Shown: positions 9,689 through 21,360 of the stretch, in pieces | Numbering within the stretch: the stretch's first letter is position 1 | How the letters are laid out: the number at the start of each line of letters is the position of its first letter | Source: Daphnia carinata | Taxonomy: Eukaryota; Arthropoda; Branchiopoda; Diplostraca; Daphniidae | DNA: 64,000 bases | NCBI RefSeq assembly: GCF_022539665.2 | Contig: NC_081334.1 | Coordinates: 7,596,424 to 7,660,423, forward strand | Direction of reading: 5' to 3' | Notes under the pieces: model-generated | What the model saw: the letters and a program-made list of their open reading frames with translations, nothing else | Told to the model about the DNA's origin: nothing | Database searches by the model: none | Made by a program: the position numbers and the translations under genes

Positions 9689-11490
9689 ATGAAGGCAGTC
9701 GCCATTTTGGCGTTTTCTTTGTTAGTGACTTTAGCTAGCGCTCAAGGAAATTATAAGAAAGTCTGTTACTTTGCCAACTGGGCTTTTTATCGCAATGGTA
9801 AGTTGGAATTCTGAAATCAAATTTTACTTAAAATTTCCTTGACGATTGCTACACCAAAAAAAGGGATGGGCCAATACGGTGTCGACAAGCTGGACCCATT
9901 TGAATGTACCCATATGATCTATGGTTTTGCCGTTCTTGACGGTACTACTTACGAGATGAAAGTTTACGATTCCTGGGTTGACATCGACCTTGGTGGCTAC
10001 CAGACGTTCACTTCATTAAAGACAAGAAATCCTGCCCTTAAGACTTTGATTGCTCTTGGTGGCTGGAACGATTCGGCGTTTAGCACCCAGTATTCCGAAC
10101 TGGTATCAGATCCTGCTAAGATGGCAAACTTTGTCGAAAAAGCTGTCATTTTCATTCGTCAGGTAAATATTACCGTCAACTGTTGGCAACATTTAGGTCA
10201 ATAACGTGCATTCCTTTCACTGCAGTACAACTTTGATGGTCTCGATTTCGATTGGGAATATCCTGGCGATCCGGGAAAACCTGAAGATAAAGAAAATTTC
10301 ATTACACTTCTAAGACTACTCCGTGAAGCTTTCGAACCATACAACTTACTTTTAACCATGGCACCTTCCTGCAGTCCGGCACGAGCTGAAGTCAGCTACA
10401 ATATTCCAGCTCTTGCTGAAGTAGTGGACTTTGTGAATTTCATGGCATACGGTAATCCTTCTTTCCGTTGATCATGAATAACTTACAATTTAAAAATGGT
10501 TTAAAATCAGATATCCATGGTGCGTGGGAAAACACTGTTGATCACCACGCCCCGCTTTACCGTCGCGATTTCGAGCAAGGAATGGACAATGCTGTTATTG
10601 TAGCTGAAGCAATTGACTATTGGTTGGATCACGGCATGCCTCCTGAGAAATTGATCATGGGATTGCCAAGCTATGGTCGCTCATTTAGACTAGCTGACCC
10701 AAGTCAAACGGCTCTATTATCACCGGCTATTGGCGCTGGTCCTCAGGGGCCATACACAGGACAAGATGGATTCGTTTCCTTGTACGAGATGTGCACGAAT
10801 CAACAGAACGGCTGGACGGTAGTCACGGATCCTACAGGAGCGATGGGTCCTTATTCGTTTAGCGATATATCCTGGGTGGCATGGGATGATATTGATATGA
10901 CCATCGCGAAAGTAAAATATGCTATGAGCAAAGGACTTGGTGGAATAATGTTCTGGGAACTGAGCTTAGATGATTTCTTGGGCGTCTGCAACATGGGTCC
11001 ACGGTATAAATCCCCCAAATTCAATTAATCAGACTAAATGCATGTTTTTTTTTTTACCTTTACTTTTTGTTTTCAGTCCATTCTCGAATGCTATTACTGC
11101 AACGCTAGAAGGACGACCATTCAATACCGCCACTCCAGCACCTACAGGAAAACCACCGACAACGTCTCCACCTAGTAAGCAAGAAAATATTGTGAGCATT
11201 TTTTTATTAATTTATAACACGTTTTCTTTTCCGTTTCATATAAAGTAACGTGCACAAATCACGGTGAATATTATGCTGACCCATCCGATTGCAGAAAATA
11301 CTATCAATGCATTTACGGAGTTATAGAGGTGCGCTACTGCCCAACTAGTCTTGCGTTCAACTCCAACATTGACCGTACGTCATCTCATTTCTTATCCCAT
11401 AAGATCACAGAGTAAACAAAAATGATTTTTTTTTTTTTTTTTCCTACCACAGAATGCGACTGGCCTTACAACGTACCCGGTTGCTTCTAA
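9689..11490 (+). CDS. Secreted GH18 chitinase with C-terminal CBM14 chitin-binding domain
   Basis: An endo-type chitinase that should hydrolyse beta-1,4-linked N-acetylglucosamine polymers outside the cell, in moulting, gut matrix turnover or defence. Exons are 9689-9797, 9864-10162, 10226-10451, 10511-11003, 11077-11174, 11246-11374 and 11453-11490, giving 463 residues. A signal peptide (MKAVAILAFSLLVTLASAQ) precedes one GH18 domain. All four family motifs are visible: KTLIALGGW, DGLDFDWEYPG (residues 140-150, with the intact DxxDxDxE and Glu147 as proton donor), MAYDIHGAW, and GGIMFWELSLDD. A short Pro/Thr linker (ATPAPTGKPPTTSPP) leads to a type-2 chitin-binding domain from residue 411, with six Cys ending PGC-F. 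The exon 2 acceptor is weak (ACCAAAAAAAG). The protein looks fully active. Its position inside the AQ cluster may be chance. Confidence 0.95.
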
Positions 11491-11617
11491 AACTTCCTAA
11501 TAATTGAAGTCTGCCCTGTGATTACTTTTCAATTTTCCTGTAATCACCTATAAGCATTCTATTACAATGTTGAAAAGGGCATAATTAAATCTAATAGAAA
11601 AATTATACCTGTAGTTG

Positions 11618-11623
11618 AATAAA
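11618..11623 (+). terminator. Poly(A) signal of the chitinase gene
   Basis: AATAAA about 130 bases after the chitinase stop codon, in an AT-rich context. Confidence 0.5.
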
Positions 11624-11655
11624 TGAATATCGAAATCATTAAGACGGGGATGTGT

Positions 11656-11750
11656 GGCGTAGACGTTACACGACGTCCTCGAACATGAGAAATTTTCTAA
11701 CATAACTCATTTCGCGGCTCGGGGACACTGTGCTGCGTCTACCAACGCCA
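11656..11750. repeat. Imperfect foldback (MITE-like hairpin)
   Basis: The left end GGCGTAGACG and the right end CGTCTACCAACGCC are imperfect inverted copies. The similarity continues inward (ACGTCCTCGAACATGAGAAA against the complement of CATTTCGCGGCTCGGGGACA). The hairpin arms are about 40 bases. It lies just before the FADD pair and may be a small non-autonomous element. Confidence 0.4.
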
Positions 11751-12080
11751 TCTGTGGAAGCAAAAGTTCCCAATTAATTTTGATCGATTGATTGATTGAA
11801 ATATGAACTACAGAATTTTAAAAATCACTAAAGAGGTTGAAACATTAATTCTGTTGCGTACCGGTTTCGGCTTGAAACAAGTCCTTTGTTTCAACAGAAT
11901 ATTCTACGATGTAACAGCAGCGGGATACAGAAATTTCGGGCCTGGAAATACAATAAACCATGCTTTTGTTTACATATCACTGTAATCCGGACCCTAGTGC
12001 ATAGTAAATTGACTCACCGTGGTACGATTACAAAGAATTTTTTCCCTTTTTGTCAGTTGTACATTGTGTCGATTTTTATA

Positions 12081-12958
12081 ATGGTTTCCATCCGTGATAT
12101 TAGAAATCCTTACAGCGTACTAATTGAAGACGTCGTTAAACTCCATTTAGCTGCGTTGACAGAAAAAGAGTTGAAAGATGTTGTAGAACACTTTCGCGAC
12201 CAAATCCAATCAAATCGCGTGATTTGTTACATCAAGGATATCTATTCTCTTGTAACAGTTTTGGAAGCTAGAAATGTCTTGAATTCTCAAAATGTGGATG
12301 CTCTGCTGGATATTGCAAAGCTCATTAATCGACCCTTGGCTGCTCAAAGAATACAAGATTACAAAAAACACAGAGAACTTGTTATGCATCCTCCGTTACC
12401 AAAGCTAGCTCCATCTTCTCCATCATCACCACCATGTATTGAAACCAGTCATCAGATCTCTAGAGAAAAGTTGATAGATAAAGGTATGGCAGCATTAATT
12501 TGAGGCTTCATTTAGTTATTTAATTTAAAAAATTTATTCTGTTGTTAGTGTTTGCAGAAATTGCTAAACTTCTTGGCCGTGATGTTAGCAGTTTTGCAAG
12601 GGCTCTTCCATTTGACTTGAGTGAAAGTGAGCTACAACATTTGAGGAGCCAAAGCAGAGATAATCTGGAAGAAGCTACCCTAAAGGTAAATTTCATAATC
12701 AGTAATGTTATCCTATTGCTATTTGGCTGATTGAGATCAAACAATGCAATTGTCTAAATTATTTGAGGATAAAAAATTTGTCTACATAATCTCATATTCT
12801 CGTTCGTAAATTTTATTTAGGTATTGAAGCTATTCAGAGAAAGAAATCCTAATATTGATCACATACAGTCTGTAATGCAAGCATTGAATGTCATAAAACG
12901 CAGCGAAATCCGCCGAAAAATCGAAGTTATTCTTTCAGCTAATGCTAGATGTTCTTAA
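12081..12958 (+). CDS. FADD-like adaptor, copy 1 (death effector domain + death domain)
   Basis: FADD adaptors join death-domain receptors or Imd-type adaptors to caspase-8/Dredd-type caspases through homotypic domains in the cytoplasm. Exons are 12081-12483, 12549-12685 and 12821-12958, giving 225 residues. Residues 10-90 look like a DED (LAALTEKELKDVVEHFRDQI, then IYSLVTVLEARNVL, then LLDIAKLINRPLAAQRIQDY). A Pro/Ser linker follows (PPLPKLAPSSPSSPP). Residues 135-220 look like a death domain (VFAEIAKLLGRDVSSFARAL, LSESELQHLR, VLKLFRERNPN). The DED helix 6 motif RxDL, present in human FADD and in copy 2, reads RPLA here. No signal peptide or membrane segment is present. Both intron positions and phases match copy 2, so the two are tandem duplicates. 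The assignment rests on motif pattern and domain order, since these folds diverge strongly. Confidence 0.75.
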
Positions 12959-14022
12959 GTGTCTTATCACATGGTTATCTTCAGCCACGTGTCAAGGCTA
13001 TGTCTTTTTTTTCGGCCAATGGTACCGTTTAAAAAATGTACATGTAACGACTTGCTGCCATCACTAAATTACGTCTGATATGTGATATGAAGTTGACATT
13101 TACCAGATATGGCATTCCCAAAACTTTCGAAAACGTGTTTCCCCTTGCCCCTAAGATGCTAAGAATTGTACGTACGTTTTGAAACACAATAAACCTGAAC
13201 TATAGTTATCGAAGTAACCCTATACATGAATTACAAAGAAAATTCAAATATGCTAACCTTCATTATTAATTGTGGCTGTTTAGAAGTTCTAAATTTTCTT
13301 TTTTTTTAAGAACGCAATTTTGACTATGACGTTGCAAATCATAACGACTATATCTACACGTTTGGATTCCAATTTTATGCACCAGATTTGCAGGAATCCC
13401 AGCGTTGCCCCATCGTAAAAAATTATATTTTGATTTTAATACCCGCAATTAATTACACTAGACCGACTAAGCTAACTATCGATAACTTAAAAATCGCCCT
13501 TTTCCCCAAACAAAGCCTTGAATTCATGAATTGTCCAGAAAAAGATAACTAGACAACAAGCTTCCACCAGAAATCTTAGTACTACGCAATACATTTTTTT
13601 GAGCTATACACTTATTAACTATTTCAACAGCGTATGAGGGAATTCCATCAAAATGCGTAGAATATTCGAAAAGCAGATGAAAAGGCAAAAGCTTTAAGAA
13701 AAGCGGAGCACGATGTGTGAAAACAGCAACAAAGGAGGCCTTCTAAAGACACTTCAGAGCGTGACATGTATTTGATCGCACGAACAAATGTTTCAAGGGT
13801 TTTTCCCCGTTTCCCGATAAAGTGGGAACCCCGGACTAATTACCCTTAGGGATGGTTCCAACTATCACGTCCGGAGATTATGAACAAAAGCAACAGTCCA
13901 TTGGAACCGTTTCCTTACATGGCATTTCAGTTGTTTCGTGAAAACCAAACTGAAAGGTTCGTTTTACCTTTTATCTGCCAAGTTTTTTCGTCCTTTCTCC
14001 AACGTTCAAGTTTAAACCAATC
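12959..14022. other. Spacer between the two FADD-like genes
   Basis: A likely poly(A) signal AATAAA of copy 1 is at 13188-13193. No other gene is supported. A 60-codon minus-strand frame at 13266-13448 has no splice or family support. Confidence 0.5.
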
Positions 14023-14778
14023 ATGAATACCTGTGAAAACCAAGAGTTGCCATTTCAAGAGCTGATTGCCGAATGCAACACAATGCTGGCAAGAATGGAC
14101 ACTCTTCAGTTGAACACCTTGATAGAACGTTTCGCCGAGGAAATCGATTCCAGACAAATTCTAAGCTATTTGGTAGACGGTCGTTCTCTACTCACTTACC
14201 TTATTTCTCGTCAGATTGTTCGGCCTGATAATTTGTCAGCCCTCGTTGCCATGGCAGAAGTGGCAGAGAGATCTGACCTCAAACAAATCATTGGACGCTA
14301 TTGTTATTCACCGTCAGGGTCGTCTGATTTGGAAGACACCTGTGTAATCGATAATGGTAAAAAAAAAGAAACAATAAATCAAAATAAACTTCGAGTCCTA
14401 GCCAATCGTTTAATATGACCTTGGTTCGTTTACAGTTTTGACTTGTGTTTCTGAGACTATACAAAATGATTGGAGAAATTTGGCTCGCCAATTAACTCTG
14501 GCAGAGTTTGACATTGCCAACATTCAAGCATCTACCGGCAATGATCGGCAATTAGCGGCTTCAGAGGTATCCCACCTAAATTATTTTGATCCACAATATA
14601 GCAGTAAAAGCTGACCCAAAAGAAAAACAAATACCCAATTCAGATGCTTGACCTGTTTCGTCGAAAACGATCAAATCAAGATTTCCTAAGAGAACTCGTT
14701 ACTGCGTTGAGAGCCATCAAACGGTTCAGCTTGGCAGCCAGAGTCAGTGAATTGGCCAATCCATTACCATTGCAATAG
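14023..14778 (+). CDS. FADD-like adaptor, copy 2 (death effector domain + death domain)
   Basis: Same role as copy 1. Exons are 14023-14356, 14436-14566 and 14644-14778, giving 199 residues. The DED covers roughly residues 8-92 (FQELIAECNTMLARMDTLQL, IERFAEEIDSRQILSYLVDG, LVAMAEVAERSDLKQIIGRY) and keeps the helix 6 motif RSDL, an intact RxDL. The linker is shorter than in copy 1. The death domain starts near residue 112 (VLTCVSETIQNDWRNLARQL) and includes MLDLFRRKRSNQDFLRELV and LRAIKRFSLAARV. The first intron is phase 1 at the linker/death-domain border and the second is phase 0 inside the death domain, exactly as in copy 1. Sequence divergence between the copies is large, so the duplication is old or one copy evolves fast. 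Confidence 0.75.
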
Positions 14779-15043
14779 GATTGACCGAAAAAAACAATGT
14801 AAGTTATATTGATATCGTACCATCCACTATATTGTATTATGATTTCCATTCTCAAGAGATCAACTGAAATATTATATTGTATATTCTTTAAAAAAAAAAA
14901 AAGAAAAAATCATTTGTTATTAAATTCAAAGACGCAGCACAGCTGGACGTCGATGCTTAAAGACATATTTCGCATTTGTCGTAGTACAGAGTATCGGTTA
15001 ATGGGTGTGTCATGGCTGATGCCAATCTCTTTTGTAAACTGTA

Positions 15044-16827
15044 TTAATAGCTGGCAGCTCCGGACGAACTTCCATAGCTGGATCCGCCCGATGAACTTCC
15101 GTATGTGGTCGACGATGAGGACATGCTACCATAGCTGCTGGATGAAGAGCCATATGCGGATGAGCTGCTTCCGTGGCTGCTGCTGCTACCACTGCCATAG
15201 CCAGTCGAGTAGGATCCACCACCAGAAACGTTCGATTGGGCAGCCGAGGCAGCAGCAGCTGCTTTGTTAGCGGCCTGTTGGGCGGATGCCAAATCAGCAA
15301 GACTGGCTTGTTGCTTCTGAGCGAGATGTGCAGCATTCTGTTGAGCCTGGAACGAAATCGATTTTTTATTATGTGTCTTGAATTTTGTATGCGGTGAAAA
15401 TAAAAATGTAACGTACTTGAGATGCCATTTGGCTCTGGGCAGCTTGGACGGCCTGGATTGCTTGAACTGCTGAAGTGGCACTAATAAAAAAAAAACAAAT
15501 GATTCATACAATTTTTCTGGTGGACTTCGTTATTGAAGTTTTTTTTCCAAACTTACGTTGTGGCGTGGTTGGTAGCTGCCTGGGCGAGATTCTGGATAGA
15601 CTGGGCGAGCTGAACGGCTTGAACTTGGGTGCTTTGAACGGCCTTCAGACGAACAGTATTAACACAAAAGAGTAATTAAAATGCGTCATTGATTTCTTCA
15701 TTTACCTGGAATGCCAATTGAACTTGACTGGCCAAGGTAGCTTCGGCTAATGCAGCTGATTGGGCTGCTTGTGCAGCTTGAGTAATCTATAAAAAAAATT
15801 AAAAAAAATACGTATAAATATAAAAATTTAAGCAATTTTTAAGGCAATGAATGAAATTTAAACCAACCATGGCTGTCTGAGCCTGTTTGGCCGTGACAAT
15901 AGCCTGGGCCTGTTGAGCAGCTTGAGATGCTTGGGCAGCAAGTTGGGCAGTGGCTTGTTGGGCCGCTTGGGCTGCTGCTCCGGCTTGAGCATTTTGGGCC
16001 GCACTGGCTTGATTGGCGGCCTGTTCGGCCAGCGATGTAGCACTAGGTCCATGCGATCCAGAAGAAGATCCATAGCTGCTGCTTCCGGAAGATGAGCTAC
16101 CGTAACTAACCGGGGACGGAGCTGGATACGAAGGAGTATGGCTTGAGGCATAGCTATTTCCAGATGAGGATCCATAACTTGAAGGAGCTGGAGCAGGTGC
16201 TGGTGACGGATACGAAGGAGTGTGGCTCGATTCGTAGCTGCTGCTGGATGAGGAGCCATAGCTGGATGGGGCAGGCGATGGATACGAAGGTGCGTGGCTG
16301 GATTCGTAGCTGCTAACGGACGAAGAACCGTAGCTGGCAGGAGCGGGAGCTGGGTCCGGATTGTAATTAACCGGTGATGAATACGAGGGCGTGTTTTGGC
16401 TGGATTCATATGACGATCCGCTGGATGCTGAGCTAGAATAGGAAGAAGAGCTTCCAGTAGAGTAAGGATCGTTGGATTCCGGAATGTTGGGAACGGTGAC
16501 TGATGGTGAGGCGTTGTAACTGCCACCGCCGGATGATGCAGACGAATATCCACGTTTGTCCTTTTTTTGAAAATGAATAGTTAATTATAACTCGGTTCAT
16601 TGGTACGAATGACATTGAAAATGGAGGTTGGCACTTACCCTTGGAATTTCGCTATCGGTCACATTCGCGATTTTGCTGTTCACGGCCACGTCAGTTGCAG
16701 CGACGATGCAGAAGGCACCTGTGTAGCAAAACATAATTACATGTTTCAATAGAGTTTCGAATCCAATGCCAGACGATAAATGAGCATCAAATGATATACC
16801 CAAGAGCAATAGCAATGAGATATTCAT
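15044..16827 (-). CDS. AQ2: secreted protein with Tyr/Ser/Pro repeats plus Ala/Gln-rich region
   Basis: A paralog of AQ1 and AQ3 on the opposite strand; no named family recognised. Exons are 16827-16800, 16718-16639, 16560-15868, 15786-15706, 15642-15557, 15480-15417 and 15346-15044, giving 444 residues. The signal peptide is MNISLLLLLGAFCIVAA. R-D-K-R-G at residues 36-40 is the same furin-type site at an exon border as in AQ1 and AQ3. Residues 41 to about 185 are unique to this copy: repeats built from SYGSSS, SYESSHTPSY and PSPAPAP, rich in Tyr, Ser and Pro, like extensible or crosslinkable matrix proteins. Next comes the shared Ala/Gln region (AAQAAQQATAQLAAQASQAAQQAQ, shortened here to its pattern AAQxAQQA), then a Ser/Tyr/Gly tail ending SSSGAASY. 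It lacks the Cys-containing C-terminus of its paralogs. Tyr-rich parts could form dityrosine bonds; that is inference. Confidence 0.83.
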
Positions 16828-16930
16828 TTTTTGTTGTTTTGTTTTGTCTTCCGTCTACAATGTTAGTTCCAAAAAAGAATCTGAATGTTGTTCCTGCTGT
16901 AGTGGACTAAATGTTCAACTGATGGTGAGC

Positions 16931-16970
16931 GACTGATGATGTTCCAGCTTCCAACTGACGGTCTTAAATA
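16931..16970 (-). promoter_or_regulatory. Core promoter of AQ2: TATA box and initiator
   Basis: On the minus strand TATTTAA (16970-16964) is followed 36 bases later by ATCATCAGTC (A of the initiator at 16934). The same ATCATCAGTC appears at the AQ3 initiator. The TATA box lies 137 bases before the ATG. Confidence 0.55.
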
Positions 16971-19388
16971 GAAGGGCGGTGGCTGAATGATTCTTTACCG
17001 CCTTCCGTTTAAGCTTGTTGCTTCTATTCTTCTTTCAAAAACGAATTCAGTCATTTTTTTTTTTTTTTTTTTTTTTTGCGTGCCATATTTGTCTTGGTTG
17101 TTACTTGGAATTGTACCGCAGGACCAATTAGCTTTGCTCACTGAACGCTCACTCTCACTAGGAAAGAAGAAATCGCCAGTCTGCGCTATTATTACACTAA
17201 TAACGGTCATCTAGCAAGTTCTCATTTGCATACGCTTTCGTTGCAAAAGGACACTTGAAACAAAAAACAGTGCGAGTCCTTTGAGCGTGTCCCAACTGCA
17301 TGGCGAACAGGAGAAAACGCCCCCTTTCGCAGCGCACTCTTTTGTCCGCATCTTAATTTCATTTTTTGTTTTTGTTTTACCTTTATTGTTTTTAGTGAAT
17401 CAATTAATTGGACTGTTTGTTTGATGGCAATTATTTTTTTTTTTTTTGCATTGCCATTCTTCGTTATTGTCCTTTGCGCCCTTTTCATTACGCATGGGAT
17501 CACATGAAGTCGGTTGGACAAGCCATCGAATGGAACGCTGAGTTCTTATTCCAAACTTTCTCGTCTTATTGTTACCTTATATTTGATAGCGCTTGATGAT
17601 AAGTTCGTCACACAAAAAAGAGCAAACAAATTAAAAACGGGACAAAACAACAATGCATCGAATAAGAATGTGCAAACCTTAAAAAATAAAGGATAGTTGT
17701 GCCATATTCCAGACTTGGCTGATGACGGGACGCGGATATTATTGAAATACAGATTTTAAAGGGCCATATTTCTACATTGATATGGTGCCTTAAAAAAAAA
17801 AATAAAAATAAAAACAACAACGGACAGCGATTAGAGAGAGAAATTTCGATGCTTTTGTTACGCTCTGATTTTCTTTATCGGACGTAGGGAAGAGTAAAAC
17901 CGGAAGAAAAAAGGCCAACTCCTTTTTTTTTTTTTTTTTTTTTTTTTTAATGTTTCGTTCGTTTGCCGGTCTGCCGCATTTATTTTACGGTCAGCTTGAT
18001 GTTGGACAATCCCTAGCCAACAAATATTTTTTGGAAGTAAGTTGAATCGTTTGGTGCCAGCCGAATTATTTTTCGAGCCGGTGATATCCGACAGATGACA
18101 GGAAATTGCTGCGTAATTGGGGGAGGACAAACGAATGGAAATCACGGCGAAACTGAGGTGTACGTCTAGCGAACGAGAGGGAAAGTTTTTTTTTATTTCT
18201 TGAAACATTTTTTTTTTTTCAATAGGTAAATCTCTCTCCATTAATTCGAAAAATAGACGGTTGCAATAAAATAATGGACTTTTGACTTGATAGGTCGATA
18301 GCTGTGCTCCCATTATCAACGTGTCAGCTGTCAAACGTGTTTTCCGACCGACCGAGGGACGTTAAGCCCCGCGACCCAAATGGCTCCATAAGGCACGTTT
18401 TGTTGCAATCGGGACATCTATACACTTTAGTTAACGATGAGGGGCAATGTTCACTTCCACGATAAAAAAGAAAGCATGTCTTTTAGCCTTGTGTCTATAT
18501 ACGCATTTAGAGCTATGTAAACAGTTGGCTCAAATCTATTAGGGATTTGCGTCAGCTTTTGTATACTGTGGATGTCGGGGATTTAGTTTTTATTCCCATT
18601 GACTTTGTTTTTTTTTTCTCCCTTGCCTTGTTTCTAATGCCAACCTTTTTTAGTTGCGAGATTTCGCCGCAATAGATAAACAGACAGCCAAAAACAGAGT
18701 TTTACACAAGTCTTGCTCATCTTTCTCGAAAATATAAATATAGACTTTCGATGAAGGCGAAGATGCGTCACGATCACGCCAAAAACAGAAAATTAGTTCA
18801 AGGGTAAAACAACGTAATGTGAGTCTTCTTTTGCTGTTAAACTTTGCCATTCGGCACCAGCATTCAGTCAACGGCAAGCGCTGCAGATGAACAAATCAAT
18901 TGTCATTGCGATTTGAAACTACACAAAATTTCGTACGTATACCCGATGACCCAAAAGAAGAGAGAGAACAGCTAAGAAGGCAATCATTAGTTTAGAGTTG
19001 TCACTAGCCATCAGGCTTGACAGGAAGCTAACAATAGATCGCTTTGTATATATATATTGCATTGGATGGAGAGAGTTTTGCTGGGTTGATGGGCAGGTAT
19101 ATCCGTGGGCGTGGACATTATTGCTTCGAATTCGTATTCCCTCCTTCAATTTCGAATCACCGAGTTGTAACTGTTTGAATAGCCTTTTTGGATGATGCCG
19201 TTTGTGTATGTGTTGTGTGTCAAAGACCCCATAGAGATTTGGCATTCTTGCGTTATGGATACAATGATGGCGAAAGTGGTTGCAATTTTAAAGAAATGAA
19301 AAATGCTGAAACAAAAAAAAAAAAAAAAAAAAAAGCGGAGGAGGTTTAACGCTCTGTAGAGCAATTTTGCACCGGCAGAGACAGCGCA
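16971..19388. other. Intergenic region between divergent AQ2 and AQ3
   Basis: No gene is supported. The region contains poly(T) tracts near 17054-17077 and 17924-17948 and a poly(A) tract near 19313-19334. Open frames here are created by these tracts. It should hold the upstream control regions of both flanking AQ genes. Confidence 0.5.
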
Positions 19389-19425
19389 ATAAATAGCGAC
19401 AGAGTAGTCCAGTCAAATCATCAGT
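19389..19425 (+). promoter_or_regulatory. Core promoter of AQ3: TATA box and initiator
   Basis: ATAAATA at 19389-19395 is followed 34 bases later by TCAGTCC (A at 19423). The block ATAAATAGCG, the block TCCAGT and the initiator ATCAGT occur in the same order as at AQ1. Confidence 0.65.
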
Positions 19426-19534
19426 CCCTCCGGAACATTTCATCCACTTACAGCATCTCAGGAAAAGCCTAAAGCTTCCGCATCTTTCGGATTGATATTT
19501 ATTTCCAATTCAAACTCAATAAAAAAAAAAAAAA

Positions 19535-20717
19535 ATGAAATACTTCGTCGTTTTCGTTGCTGTTATCGGTAAAGAACTCTTAACGACCAATCCATGAATG
19601 AACTAAAATCATTAATCTTCTTGTAATTACAGTTGCTGTTTACGCTGCAGAGGATAGCTACACACGCGTAAGTATAAAACGAGATGCCATCCGACTGGAT
19701 GAATAATCATAAAACGCCAATGTCTTTGATATGTAGGACAAACGTGGATTCGCTAGCGGTGGATACGGTTCTTCGTCTGGTGGGTCCAGCCATGGCGGCG
19801 GATCCAGCGGATACGGAAGCGGAGCAGGTGGAGCTGCGGCTATCGCTCAACAGGCAGCCAATCAGGCTAAAGCGGCGCAGAATGCCCAAGCTGGAGCCGC
19901 TGCCCAGGCAGCGCAACAAGCCACTGCCCAACTGGCCGCACAGGCCACCCAGGCCGCTCAACAAGCCCAGGCTGTTGTAGCTGCCAAACAAGCCCAAGCT
20001 GCTCAGGTTCGTATACTATATGTAAATGTGTTACAAGGTTGTCCAGACTAAACGCATCACTTCATTTCTAGATCTCGCAAGCTGCTCAGGCCGCACAAGC
20101 CGCCGCACAGGCTGAAGCTTCATTGGCTGCCCAGACCTCTCAGGCCGCTCAGGCTGTAGAAGCCACCCAAGTTCAGGCTCTGCAACAGGCTCAAGCTCTT
20201 GCTGCGGTAATTCATTGGCATTGACTCGAAGGATATTTATTCATTTTTAATCATAATCTTCAATAGGCTTCCTCTGCAGCCCGCACTCACGCTGCCACAG
20301 CCACTTCAGCCCTTCAAGCTGTCCAGGCTGTTGTGACCGCCCAATCCCAGATGGCTTCTCAGGTATTGGAAACATTTAAAAAATGGCGCTGCTCTCGAAA
20401 TCGATAAGAACTAAGCACATCTTGTGTACATAATAACTGCCTTCCAGGCTCAATCCAACGCCCAGCATTTGGCAGCCAAACAACAAGCTTCACTATCTGA
20501 TCTCGCAGCTGCCCAGCAGGCCGCCAACAAGGCCTACGCCGCCGCTCAAGCCGCTCAAGCCAACGTTGTCGGTGCTGGAAGCTACAGCGGCGGTGGTTAC
20601 AGCAGCGGAAGCAGCAGCAGCAGCAGCAGCCATTACGGCGGAAGCTCGAGCGGAAGTTCCAGCGGAAGCTCCGGCGCACGACCCCTTCCCATCTTGTGCG
20701 GAGGTGGAATTTGTTAA
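19535..20717 (+). CDS. AQ3: secreted Ala/Gln-rich silk-like protein
   Basis: The closest paralog of AQ1, with the same six-exon layout: 19535-19568, 19633-19667, 19737-20006, 20072-20206, 20267-20362 and about 20448-20717, giving 279 residues. Exons 1, 3, 4 and 5 have the same lengths as in AQ1 (34, 270, 135 and 96 bases). The signal peptide is MKYFVVFVAVIVAVYAAE and the furin-type site is R-D-K-R-G at residues 23-27. The Ala/Gln helix region is more regular than in AQ1 (fewer Ser and Thr). The tail is longer and richer in Ser (GSSSSSSSSHYGGSSSG type) and ends ARPLPILCGGGIC with two Cys. The function is unknown; the architecture suggests a secreted structural protein that could form helical bundles joined by disulfides. 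A poly(A) signal AATAAA is at 20875-20880. Confidence 0.85.
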
Positions 20718-20880
20718 ACTTTAACAAAAAAACAAAGGACGTTGTTGTACTAGCTAACTCATTTACCAGACGATGATTTTGCAAGAAAACATAAGCGTTG
20801 ATCGCGTATGTTTCTATTTAGAATAGATTTTAAATATATTCCAACTATTTTAGCCAAGATTTCATCTCTTCAATAATAAA

Positions 20881-21323
20881 GCAAAATGAAAAAAAAAATC
20901 AGGTTCTTTTTTTTTCTTTTTTGTATTTTTCAATTGCACCACATGTCTACGTGACAGAAATCACGCTTGCCGAATTTGGCCTGACTTTGCATTCAGTCTG
21001 GATGGACGACCCTCCTATTTTAGGAATGTGTTGTCCGAGTGTCGATGGGGAAGTGTATCGCGGGCACGTCCTTGTGAATAACGTTAGACAAGTTACATCA
21101 TTGAGAAGGACGCATTATAACCTTCAATTGGCCGTGTAATTTCGCTGCGTTTATTGCCACCTTTCGTGCGTGTGTACATCCGCTGGCACATCCACCCGTA
21201 GCCGCATAGCCCTTTTATAAGAGGACACGTTACAGCACAGCCGTGCTAGAATGAGTGAAAGAAGATCTGGGTAATCAATTCACGTCTATTATTAAACACA
21301 TCTTTTTTTTTATGTTTGCTTTT

Positions 21324-21360
<37 letters not shown>

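Noticed and set aside
13266-13448. 60-codon minus-strand frame between the FADD copies
   Set aside because: It is short, without known motif, and in a region without other coding signals.
17054-17948. Poly(T)/poly(A) tracts as tails of retrotransposed copies
   Set aside because: Such tracts are scattered everywhere in the window, and I found neither flanking target-site duplications nor gene fragments beside the ones checked.
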